A DNA stretch of 64,000 nt, taken from NCBI GenBank assembly GCA_002364215.1, contig DEXQ01000002.1, positions 115,406 through 179,405 on the forward strand. The letters run 5' to 3'. The translations under genes and the position numbers were made by a program. The stretch comes from Aequorivita sp. UBA3180 (GTDB taxonomy: Bacteria > Bacteroidota > Bacteroidia > Flavobacteriales > Flavobacteriaceae). The notes under the pieces were generated by a model. That model did no database searches. It saw nothing but the letters and a program-made list of their open reading frames with translations, and had not been told where the DNA came from. Shown piece by piece: positions 16,998-25,665 of the stretch (the first letter of the stretch is position 1; every line of letters begins with the position of its first letter).

Positions 16998-17031
16998 AAA
17001 ATGCCAGCTTTTACGAGCTGGCATTTTTTTA
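16998..17031 (+). terminator. Intrinsic terminator after secG
   Basis: ATGCCAGCT (17001-17009) pairs with AGCTGGCAT (17016-17024), followed by seven T. The stem is the same as that of the hairpin at 22206-22242. Confidence 0.85.
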
Positions 17032-17038
17032 TTTAATT

Positions 17039-20000
17039 CTAATTTATTACAATTTGATGATTCTCTGGAGTACCGTTATAAATAATCTTTAACGTATAGA
17101 GCCCAGCAGGAAGAGTTGATACATCAATGGAATTATGACAGGCAATAGTATTGATGTTCTTGACCATCATGCCCGAACTGTTAAAGAGTTGGATAGTAAG
17201 CGTATCACCTGCAATTAAAAGATCTGTGGGGTCTGTGCCAATCATATTAACGTGGAGAACAGTATCTGCGGGCACGGGATAGATTATAAAATAATCACTC
17301 GTGATGGTACCGCTTCCACCACCGCCACCGCCACAATTGGTTTGGCATTCGGAATTCGTATCCTCTATTTGCTGCCAATCAGACCAACCACAATCGTTCC
17401 GCATACGTACTTGAAACTGAACGGGGTCTTCACACAAGGGAGCAATAATAACATAGGGATCATTATAGCCTGGAGGGTCTTGGGACCATTGGTAATTTGT
17501 GGATACTTTTTCCCACTCCATTTCTTGTACGTTGCTAAAGGAAGGTGAAATATTCACTTTTAATCCAAATTCATCGCAACTTCCTTGGGGAACAATAGGC
17601 ATAGTGTGATTTATTTGCGTTACGTTCACGTCTTCAACAAAATCTACCTTGGGCGGACCGATCCAGATATTTTTTTGCACGGGCTCATTCGGGCTTGCGA
17701 AAATAGCTTTTACGTACGCCCAGCCATTTGTTGATGCATGCACTGGTTGTACGATAATGCTACGGTTATAGTCCGTTAAAGGAGTTGTTTTTATTAGGTT
17801 ATTTGAAACCTCCCATGCTATAACGGGAAGGCTCTCGCAAAAGTCGAAACTATAAGTAACCGTATCGGTGCCACAAATAACGGCCGGACCACTCATATCT
17901 TCAGAGTCTAGATGGATCGTGGGCGGTTGGGGATTGCCCGCTAACTCTTCCAGTAACCAATGGACGCTTTTTTCGGTAAAGGAGGTATGCTGTTCGTTGT
18001 TGCGTGGGCCAAAGTAGGTATCAAAAGGAATTTCCTTGTTTCCTGGGCAGACCAAGTTCCGCTTAAAGGCTTGCGCCCAGTTAAAATCAGGATTTATAAA
18101 ACCTAAGGAACTGGCTGTTGGAATGAAAGAGTGAACATGTTCGTTTTTATACACAGTCATTGTTGCCCATCCAAAAAAATCTGAAATATCTGAGAGAATA
18201 TTGTCAAACCAAGAACCCGACCAAAAACTTCCATTGGGGGGGAGTGGGTCTGTACCATTAATAGGAGAGGCAACTTCGTCAAAACCAGGGAACCAGCCAC
18301 CAGGAACATTATCCATATTGCCTCTAGAATTTATATTGGTAGTATACTTTGAATCATCATTAAAGGCTTTTTTGAATCTTGAAATTTTACCATAACTATT
18401 ATAATTAGCCAAATTATAAGCCTCCAAGCTTCCAATATGTAATGACCAACAAGGGAAGGGAACACAAATGTATTGGAATGCTCTTACATTTACACCCATC
18501 TCATTGTGCCCAATATAATTATCCTGTTGTTGTGTAAACGGATTGAAAAATTTCCTTTTGCCATTTAAAGAACCATTTACAATGGCTATCTTCCGAAGAT
18601 TTTGGGGATAACCAATACTTCCATATAAGCCATTATAAAAAAGATTATTATAAAAACCTATAAAGGAAGGTCGCCCTCTTGAAATTGTATAGCCCTGAGA
18701 AAGCGTACGGGCGTTTAAATAGTCCTGATTTAATTGAGAACCATTCCAGCCATTAAATTGCTCAATTAATTGTTGTTTGGCTGCTGGAGACCCCAAATCC
18801 TTACTCACAAAATCCTGAGCCATAGTGTTTCCCGTTTCAGCTACTTGATTTATTAATGATTGCAAACCAATGGGAATGTTCGCTCCAAGATGAGGACTGT
18901 CCACACTTACCCAAAGGCGAGTGTTATGTGGGATGTTCTCCTTTTCCATATAAGCCAATGCATAACGCGATATTTGCCCGCCCATGCTCGGGCCTACGAT
19001 AACTAATTTTTCAGTGCTGTTATTTTGGGCCAAGGTATCATTTAGAGCTTGGTATAGAGATACGTGGGTTAGAGCGTTCCGTTCTATATAGTCGGCACCA
19101 CCATCAATCTCTTGACCATTTTTACTATAGGTAGGATGATTAACAACCACCACATCGTAATTAAGAGATTGTAAAGTGTCTATTATCCTTACATCATTGG
19201 GAGGAGAACTATAACGCATCATATCTTCAATAGAACGATGTTCATCTGGTGGTTCCGGGGAATCACTATCTTGGATTTTCCGTTTATCTCCCGGATCGAA
19301 ACCGTCAATAATAATTATAGGTTTTAAGAGAACGCCTTGTGGATTGCCATAGAATATTCTATATTCTAAATGGCCCTTTATTCCTTGAAAAGGAAGGCTT
19401 GCATCTACTACTCCATTCTTAATTGGTAGATTCGGAGGTATTATTGCCTCTTGTATCTTCACGTGCAGCACGGCTTGGGTATTCTGGCTTGTACCGTCAC
19501 TAAAATTTGCCGTAAAAGTCAGTATTTTATAGCCAGATTCTCCATATCGAACCTGTAGAGTCTCGTGTATAAATTGTCCATTGTTGTAAACTACATAATC
19601 AGTAGGTGTATCAAAATTTGCGCTTATCTTAACAATCTCTTTATCTGGATAGGATTCTATTAAGAAAAAATTATCAAAATGATAGGTTATTTCATTGCCA
19701 ACTAAATATTCCTTTAATGGCGAAATTATGAGAGCATGTTTTTTTATGAAAGCAGGTTTACCATTGGGTATCTTCTCAAACTTTCCGTTAGCAATCCGTA
19801 ATGCTCCTTCCTCCTCTTTACCTTCGATATAAAATAATTGATCAAAAGCCGCATTGATAATGCCAATGTCAACCATGTTTATAATGGAATCAGGAACATA
19901 ACGCCTACGAATGGTCTTGTAGGACTTAAATTTTTTCTCATTTGAGCCTCTGTAAAGTTCCTCCAGGGCTTGTTCAAAATATCTAACACTGGAAATGTTT

Positions 20001-20181
20001 TTATTATCATTGAAGGAGTTAAGGTTTGCCCAAGGTACTGTTCTGTCATAAAGAATTCCAGTGGAGAATTCTGATTTGTCAATATTTACAAGCATACTGT
20101 CCACTTTTGTTTGAGGTGGTTTTTGGGAATGTACGCTAAAAAAACAAGCATTAATGATGTGAAAAGTAGTTGATATCTCAT
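17039..20181 (-). CDS. Secreted lipase/esterase-like protein with T9SS sorting domain; frameshifted signal peptide
   Basis: About 1,047 residues. An alpha/beta-hydrolase core carries the nucleophile motif GPSMGG (Ser near residue 399), then SVDSPHLGANIP; this suggests a lipase or esterase. Ig-like segments, a Gly-rich linker (GGGGGGSG) and a type A T9SS sorting domain (YPVPADTVLHV to TLPAGLYTLKI) end the protein. The long open frame begins only with a TTG at 20209 and lacks a signal peptide. ATG 20181 in another frame reads MRYQLLFTSLMLVF, a good signal peptide. Adding one T to the seven-T tract (plus-strand A run 20138-20144) would join it to FFSVHSQ. This is an assembly error, a broken gene or a slippage switch. 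It is the last gene of the island. Confidence 0.8.
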
Positions 20182-20240
20182 AACTTTGAAGAATTAATAG
20201 GTGAAACAATAATTATATCTGGTTTTATTTATTAAGTATT

Positions 20241-20270
20241 TTAGGGTGTCATGGCAGTGGCACCCTTTTT
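20241..20270. terminator. Hairpin with T-run, plus-strand orientation
   Basis: GGGTGTCA (20244-20251) pairs with TGGCACCC (20258-20265) including one G-T pair, followed by five T on the plus strand. It sits just past the stop of the minus-strand lipoprotein gene. On that strand no T-run follows, so its polarity is opposite to the local genes. Confidence 0.4.
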
Positions 20271-20271
20271 A

Positions 20272-20862
20272 TTAAGGAAATTTTGTGGTAGGCAATTTAT
20301 ATCCGTTAATATCAAAACGTCCCTCGGTAATTTCTATAAATTCAGTTGGATCGTCTCGGTTTACAGCGGTACAACTGAATGTACCGGATAAAATACCGTT
20401 GTCATAACGTGTAACATTGATTAAACCTGAGTTTTCTATAGAACAGAAAAACTTATATTTATTTTCATCGTTGTCATATATTCTACAATGAATGTTATTG
20501 GTTAAAGGGCTGTCGATTCCATCTAAGCAATTACTTTCGTGGATATTATATTCTCCTATACCAATAGAGTCAAGATTTATGATATGTATTATAATCTTTC
20601 CAGTTTTTTCGCTAGCAAAATCATGTACATTAATTTCATAACGTGGGCCAGGGACATCAAAGAGAATCATCCCTCTATCAGGAGAATTAAAAGTACCTGT
20701 TCCATCTCTAGGGGTTATTAATATGCCATTTGCATAACACCCAAAAGTATTTTCCCCTGTTTGGGTTATGGGCGGTAATGTGGGTGTAAAACTGCCATCA
20801 TCTTTTTTTGAGCAGCCTAAAAAAGTTACCACCGCAAAAAATATCAATACATTTTTTTTCAT
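20272..20862 (-). CDS. Hypothetical lipoprotein, possibly DUF6252-like
   Basis: A 196-residue lipoprotein: Cys17 in VVTFLGCSKKDDG. After a linker the mature domain starts with FGCYANGILITPRDG, a pattern I associate loosely with the DUF6252-like Bacteroidota lipoproteins. It continues as beta-rich sequence (YEINVHDFASEKTGKIIIHI, ending LSGTFSCTAVNRDD and TEGRFDINGY). There are no catalytic motifs. It lies 17 nt after the leucine-rich-repeat gene and 90 nt before the hydrolase gene's signal-peptide start, so the three probably form one transcript. Role unknown; a surface or outer-membrane binding function is only a guess. Confidence 0.75.
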   Translation of the reverse strand: MKKNVLIFFAVVTFLGCSKKDDGSFTPTLPPITQTGENTFGCYANGILITPRDGTGTFNSPDRGMILFDVPGPRYEINVHDFASEKTGKIIIHIINLDSIGIGEYNIHESNCLDGIDSPLTNNIHCRIYDNDENKYKFFCSIENSGLINVTRYDNGILSGTFSCTAVNRDDPTEFIEITEGRFDINGYKLPTTKFP

Positions 20863-20879
20863 AATTCCTTAAATTAAAT

Positions 20880-21909
20880 TCATCTTCTTACTACTTTCTT
20901 GACACTAACATATCCGTTAGTGTCTTGAAGTATTACTACATATACACCTATGGGCAGCTTTTCAGCACTTACTTCCACAATGGGATTCTTTTGAGCTATG
21001 GAAAGCACCTTTTGCCCCAATGAATTATAAACATCAATTTGTACGATTGGTGTTACGGAACTTATATATAGTTTATCTCCAATAGGCACTGGATATATTC
21101 TTACTTCATTGAAATCAAAATTTTCCGTACCTAGAATGCACTCCTCCGTAAAATCTACCTGACGGCCTACTTGATTAGTAATTTCATCTATCAGTGCCGT
21201 ATTATTAATATCATCTATACAGATGGTCTCCAGGCTCGGCAGGTTTTCAAAATTGCTCGGAAAAGGTCCATCAAAAACCAAATTTTCATTGTTGCCATTT
21301 TTAAGGTTTATATATGACAATGCATCGTTATCATTACAGATTAAGGAGACAAGATCATTATTTTGGCTCAAATCAAGACTTTCCAGTAGTGTTTCGGTAC
21401 ATTCCAAAATGACCAAGATAATATTGTTGGCCACATCCAACTCCATAATTTCATTATTGCCCATAGATAAGAGAACCATATTTGGATTGTTGCTCAAATC
21501 CAGGCTCGTAAGTTGGTTGAACCTGCATTCAAATTGGTACAACGCAGTATTCTGGCTTACATCAATACTGTTGATCTGATTGTTGTAACATTCAAAAATT
21601 TCAAGTTCAGGATTGTTGCTAACATCAATGGATGTTAAATTATTATCGGAACATTCTAAAAAAGTTATGTTGATAAATGCTTCAATTCCTGTTAGATCAT
21701 TAATATTGTTGCCAACAACACTAACATCAACCGCAGCCTGCCTCGCTAACCTGTATTTCCCCATCGCCATTGGTATTAATATTACCGTCAGCGAGAAGCG
21801 CCGCTTTAAAATTTGGGTCCGGTATGTTGACTATCTGTGCCGTAAGCCACATGGTTCCTAAAAAGGAAAAGCATATTGTAAAAAGGATTGTGGAATAGAG
21901 GTTTTTCAT
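20880..21909 (-). pseudogene. Leucine-rich-repeat secreted protein with T9SS domain, frameshifted
   Basis: ATG 21909 opens a signal peptide (MKNLYSTILFTICFSFLG, cut near LTAQ) and the typical NIPDPNFKAALLADGNINTN cap, but this frame stops right after QVSEAGCG. The expected continuation, AVDVSVVGNNINDLTGIEAF, is in another frame. Removing one G around 21733-21740 (GAGGCAGGCTGCGG) would join them. The rest is intact: about six LRR units of the LECSDNNLTSIDVSNNPELE type, then a type A T9SS sorting domain (VRIYPVPIGDKLYI to KLPIGVYVVIL). Such proteins are exported and anchored or released at the surface. The 20880-21770 frame alone would lack a signal. Sequencing error is the alternative. Confidence 0.8.
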
Positions 21910-22205
21910 TTTAATTAGATTTTGTGCAATTCTAGAAAGATTAATTCTTTGATTTTACGATGGACAGCTCTATATTTTATCAATAATATAAAAAGGTGTT
22001 ATTATCTTTTATTAAGGTAAACAATAAAGAATAATCATTTTTATTTTTGGTCTAATAATCGCAATATTTCGTTTAAGGTAAAAAAAAAACGCCGAATTAC
22101 CAAAATTTTCAAATCAAAAGTTAATTTTTCTTTAACTCAACTCCCCAAATAAAAGCTTACATTCTCTGCTAATATAAATTTTTCTCTAATGCTTTATTAG
22201 ATTTA

Positions 22206-22242
22206 AAAATGCCAGCTTCTGACAAGCTGGCATTTTTGTTTT
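22206..22242 (+). terminator. Terminator hairpin duplicated from the secG type
   Basis: AATGCCAGCTT (22208-22218) pairs with AAGCTGGCATT (22224-22234) and is followed by T5-G-T4. No plus-strand gene lies upstream within the island, so this may be the old secG terminator left behind by the insertion. The stem matches that at 16998-17031. Confidence 0.7.
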
Positions 22243-22265
22243 GTAATATGTCAGTTTACAGGCAC

Positions 22266-22281
22266 TGGCACAGTTTCTGCC
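22266..22281 (+). promoter_or_regulatory. Candidate sigma-54 promoter for groESL
   Basis: TGGCAC-N5-CTGCC has GG at 22267-22268 and GC at 22279-22280, exactly the 12-nt offset of -24/-12 promoters (TGGCAC-N5-TTGCW). Transcription would start near 22292, about 44 nt before the groES ATG. The -12 part is CTGC instead of TTGC. Confidence 0.55.
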
Positions 22282-22335
22282 ATTTAGCAATCAAACATTT
22301 AAACCCAAGTTTAACAACTAAAAAATAAAATTGAA

Positions 22336-22611
22336 ATGGCATTAAAAATTCAACCACTTGCAGACCGCGTTTTGGTTCAGCCACAGGAAGCTGAAACTAA
22401 GACCGCATCTGGTATTTACATCCCAGATTCCGCAAAGGAAAAACCACAACAAGGCAAAGTAGTAGCCGTGGGCAAAGGCAAAGAAGATCACAAAATGACC
22501 GTAAAGGTTGGCGATACTGTTCTTTATGGAAAATATTCCGGCAGTGAGTTAAAGTTTGATGGTACAGATTACCTCATCATGCGCGAGGACGACATTTTAG
22601 CTATTATCTAA
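22336..22611 (+). CDS. groES: Co-chaperonin GroES
   Basis: A 91-residue protein of the usual family length. It starts IQPLADRVLVQPQEAE, has the mobile loop around ETKTASGIYIPDSAKEKP, and ends YLIMREDDILAII. The GroES heptamer caps the GroEL cavity. groEL follows after 81 nt. A sigma-54-type promoter lies about 55 nt upstream, which would tie expression to the RpoN activator encoded about 7 kb to the left. Confidence 0.98.
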   Translation: MALKIQPLADRVLVQPQEAETKTASGIYIPDSAKEKPQQGKVVAVGKGKEDHKMTVKVGDTVLYGKYSGSELKFDGTDYLIMREDDILAII

Positions 22612-22692
22612 TTTCTCCCAAAAAATAATTTCAAAAGTAAAGTTTAACCACAGCTTAGAGCATACAGCTTAAAGCTTAAAGCATTTAAAAAA

Positions 22693-24330
22693 ATGGCAAA
22701 AGATATAAAATTTGATGTAGAAGCCCGCGACGCAATAAAACGTGGCGTTGACGCATTGGCAAACGCAGTAAAAGTAACCTTGGGCCCAAAGGGTCGTAAC
22801 GTGATTATCAGTAAATCCTTTGGCGCACCGCAAGTAACAAAGGATGGTGTTACCGTTGCAAAAGAAATTGAATTGGAAGATGCGCTGGAAAATATGGGCG
22901 CACAAATGGTGAAGGAAGTAGCTTCAAAAACCAACGATCTTGCTGGTGACGGAACAACAACTGCAACCGTTCTTGCTCAGGCAATTGTAAAAGAAGGTTT
23001 AAAAAATGTTGCTGCTGGCGCAAATCCGATGGATTTGAAACGCGGTATCGATAAAGCCGTTGAAGCCATTGTTGCAAATCTTGAAAAGCAAACTACGAAA
23101 GTTGGCAATTCTTCTGAAATGATAAAGCAAGTAGCTTCAATTTCAGCAAACAACGACGATGTAATTGGCGATTTGATTGCAAAAGCATTCGGAAAAGTTG
23201 GAAAAGAAGGCGTTATCACTGTTGAAGAAGCAAAAGGAACCGAAACTTACGTTGATGTTGTGGAAGGTATGCAGTTTGATCGCGGCTACCTTTCTCCGTA
23301 TTTCGTAACCGACACAGAAAAAATGCAAACTGAATTGGAAAATCCAATGATTTTGCTTTACGATAAGAAAATTTCTTCAATGAAAGATTTGATGCCTGTG
23401 CTTGAGCCAGTGGCGCAACAAGGAAAATCTTTATTGATTATTGCAGAAGACGTTGACGGCGAGGCTTTGGCTACTTTGGTAGTAAACAAACTTCGTGGTT
23501 CTTTGAAAATTGCCGCTGTAAAAGCGCCAGGTTTTGGGGATAGAAGAAAAGCAATGTTGGAGGACATCGCCGTATTGACCGGAGGAACCGTTATTGCTGA
23601 AGAGCGCGGCTTTACTTTGGAAAATGCAACAATTGATATGTTGGGTTCTGCGGAAACAATTACAATTGACAAAGACAACACTACAATCGTAAATGGCGCT
23701 GGAAACAAGAGCGACATCAAAGGTCGTGTGAACCAAATAAAATCTCAAATAGAATCCACAACTAGCGATTACGACAAAGAAAAATTGCAGGAGCGTTTGG
23801 CCAAATTGGCTGGCGGTGTTGCAGTTCTTTACGTTGGCGCTGCGTCTGAAGTAGAAATGAAAGAGAAAAAAGATCGCGTTGACGATGCACTTCACGCAAC
23901 CCGCGCGGCTGTTGAGGAAGGTATTGTTGCTGGTGGTGGAGTAGCTTTGGTTCGCGCAATTGAAGTGCTTAAAAAACTTACTACTGAAACTTTAGACGAA
24001 ACTACAGGAGTTCAAATTGTAGCTCGTGCTATTGAATCTCCACTTCGTACAATTGTTGAAAACGCTGGTGGTGAAGGTTCTGTTGTAATCAACAAAGTTT
24101 TGGAAGGCAAGAAAAACTTCGGTTATGACGCCAAAACTGAAAAATATGTGGATATGCTAAAAGCTGGTATTATCGATCCTAAAAAAGTAACCCGTATCGC
24201 GCTTGAAAACGCTGCTTCGGTTGCTGGAATGATCCTTACTACCGAATGTGCTTTGGTTGACATAAAAGAAGAAAGTGCCGGTGGCGGAATGCCAAGCGGC
24301 ATGGGAGGCGGAATGCCCGGGATGATGTAA
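22693..24330 (+). CDS. groEL: Chaperonin GroEL
   Basis: A 545-residue chaperonin of standard length. It has the nucleotide-binding motif GDGTTTATVLAQ, the conserved LGPKGRNVIISKSFG near the N terminus and the Gly/Met-rich tail GGMPSGMGGGMPGMM. It folds proteins inside a double seven-membered ring with GroES. The spacer before it (22612-22692) contains short AGCTTAAA-type repeats, and a good terminator follows, so groES-groEL is a closed unit. Confidence 0.98.
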   Translation: MAKDIKFDVEARDAIKRGVDALANAVKVTLGPKGRNVIISKSFGAPQVTKDGVTVAKEIELEDALENMGAQMVKEVASKTNDLAGDGTTTATVLAQAIVKEGLKNVAAGANPMDLKRGIDKAVEAIVANLEKQTTKVGNSSEMIKQVASISANNDDVIGDLIAKAFGKVGKEGVITVEEAKGTETYVDVVEGMQFDRGYLSPYFVTDTEKMQTELENPMILLYDKKISSMKDLMPVLEPVAQQGKSLLIIAEDVDGEALATLVVNKLRGSLKIAAVKAPGFGDRRKAMLEDIAVLTGGTVIAEERGFTLENATIDMLGSAETITIDKDNTTIVNGAGNKSDIKGRVNQIKSQIESTTSDYDKEKLQERLAKLAGGVAVLYVGAASEVEMKEKKDRVDDALHATRAAVEEGIVAGGGVALVRAIEVLKKLTTETLDETTGVQIVARAIESPLRTIVENAGGEGSVVINKVLEGKKNFGYDAKTEKYVDMLKAGIIDPKKVTRIALENAASVAGMILTTECALVDIKEESAGGGMPSGMGGGMPGMM

Positions 24331-24355
24331 TTCCCAAAAGTGATTAATAGAACTA

Positions 24356-24391
24356 AACCTCACAGGTCTTCAAGATTTGTGAGGTTTTTTT
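24356..24391 (+). terminator. Intrinsic terminator after groEL
   Basis: AACCTCACA (24356-24364) pairs with TGTGAGGTT (24378-24386), followed by a run of T. The M28 peptidase gene converges from the right and ends at 24405. Confidence 0.85.
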
Positions 24392-24404
24392 ATTTCCGAA
24401 ATTT

Positions 24405-25634
24405 TTAAAAAGTAACCTCAACTTCTTTCAACTCGCCACCTCTATCAACAATAACTATTGCCGTCTGTCCCTTTTCAAATTTTGAAAGACTTTTCATATA
24501 GCTCATCATATCGGTTACTTCATGCTCGCCCATTTTCACTACTACATCGCCTTTTTGAAGGCCAGCTTTTTGGGCTGGTTTGTCTTCACTTACGCCATCA
24601 ATGCGCATGCCTTTTCCGCTGAAAAGATAATCGGGCACCACGCCCAGAGTTACCTTAAAATCTGGAACCACTTCACTTTCATTTTTAGTTTTTTTAAAGG
24701 GAAGTTTCTTTTGGGAATCTAAATCTTTTATAATGCTGAAAATATAATTGGATACCAGCTTCATTCCTTCAAAATTCACTTTTTCGGTATCGTCTGAGGG
24801 TTTGTGGTAATCTTCGTGCTGCCCAGTGAAAAAATGAAGCACGGGAATATCGGCCAAATAGAATGAGGTATGGTCGCTCGGCCCAACACCGCTTTCGTTT
24901 TCAGAAATTTTCAGTTCGCCTGCATTTGCATTTACTGCTTGTTTTAAAATAGGTGAAGTTCCCACGCCATAAACCGCCAAAGTCTTTTCAGAATTGAGCC
25001 TTCCAACCATATCCATATTAATCATATAGGTTACTTTTTTGGTGTCGATGGTTGGGTTTTTCACAAAGTAGTTTGAACCCAACAAACCTTCTTCTTCCCC
25101 AGAAAAAGCTATAAAAAGATAATTATTTTTCTTTGGAGAATCATTCTTTTGAAGCGAATCTGCCAAATGCAACATCATTGCAACGCCACTTGCATTATCG
25201 TCCGCACCATTGTGTATCGCTTCGCCTTCGCGATACAGCGAGCCTTCGCCACCCATCCCCAAATGATCGTAATGCGCACCAATAACGACTGTGTTTTCGG
25301 CTTTGTTATCTAAATATGCAATTACGTTTTCACCCGTTTCTGTGCTATCATTGTTTTCTGCAGTAAATTCTGCCTCTTCATGTGGGTTTTTACTAGCCTT
25401 GTATGTGAATTTTTGAAAGTAGTCATCAGTTCCTTTTGATAGTAACCCCAAATCTTCAAATCTTTTTGCAATATATACGGCCGCCTTTTTTTCGCCTTCA
25501 GAACCTGTTTTTCTTCCGTTTAAACTATCGCTGGCCAAAATGCCAACGTCTTCTTTCATAGAAACCGTTTTTACCTTTGCTTCCTTACAGGAGAAAACCA
25601 ATATTACCAGAAATAACATCAATATTATACGCAT
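24405..25634 (-). CDS. M28 family zinc peptidase lipoprotein with PDZ domain
   Basis: About 409 residues from ATG 25634. Signal peptide with lipid Cys16 (LVFSCKEAK). The peptidase domain has the M28 zinc-site motifs in order: GAHYDHLGMG, HNGADDNASGVAM, FSGEEEGLLGS, INMDMVGR and HFFTGQHEDYHKPSDD. A C-terminal PDZ domain (DKPAQKAGLQKGDVVVKMGE) likely binds peptide ends. It is probably an aminopeptidase acting in the periplasm or at the outer membrane. ATG 25634 is preferred to the upstream in-frame ATG at 25652, because the latter lies inside the shared promoter palindrome. It is divergent from the TolB-like gene, with only 31 bp between starts. Confidence 0.92.
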   Translation of the reverse strand: MRIILMLFLVILVFSCKEAKVKTVSMKEDVGILASDSLNGRKTGSEGEKKAAVYIAKRFEDLGLLSKGTDDYFQKFTYKASKNPHEEAEFTAENNDSTETGENVIAYLDNKAENTVVIGAHYDHLGMGGEGSLYREGEAIHNGADDNASGVAMMLHLADSLQKNDSPKKNNYLFIAFSGEEEGLLGSNYFVKNPTIDTKKVTYMINMDMVGRLNSEKTLAVYGVGTSPILKQAVNANAGELKISENESGVGPSDHTSFYLADIPVLHFFTGQHEDYHKPSDDTEKVNFEGMKLVSNYIFSIIKDLDSQKKLPFKKTKNESEVVPDFKVTLGVVPDYLFSGKGMRIDGVSEDKPAQKAGLQKGDVVVKMGEHEVTDMMSYMKSLSKFEKGQTAIVIVDRGGELKEVEVTF

Positions 25635-25639
25635 ATCCT

Positions 25640-25657
25640 TATTTTTGCTCAAAAATA
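25640..25657. promoter_or_regulatory. Palindromic bidirectional promoter
   Basis: TATTTTTGCTCAAAAATA is a perfect palindrome. Each half is a TAnnTTTG -7 element: 25640-25647 on the plus strand for the TolB-like gene and 25650-25657 on the minus strand for the peptidase gene. No clear -33 elements are seen; they would fall in the coding starts of the opposite genes. Confidence 0.55.
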
Positions 25658-25665
25658 CATTAAAA

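Larger units (their letters stand above)
21910..22335. other. Intergenic region upstream of groES (426 bp)
   Basis: No gene is seen. The left part is AT-rich with a nine-to-ten A run near 22079-22088 and must hold the island promoter on the minus strand, though no perfect TAnnTTTG is visible. The right part holds a terminator-like hairpin (22206-22242) and a sigma-54-type promoter (22266-22281). Confidence 0.6.

Noticed and set aside
20241..20270. Hairpin as the terminator of the small lipoprotein gene ending at 20272.
   Set aside because: The T-run is on the plus strand; on the gene's own strand the hairpin is followed by TAAAATACT, which is weak.
23431..23895. Long open frame antisense to groEL (and similar ones opposite topA, gldM and bamA).
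   Set aside because: The opposite strand codes for a highly conserved protein; the antisense frame has no family features or promoter.
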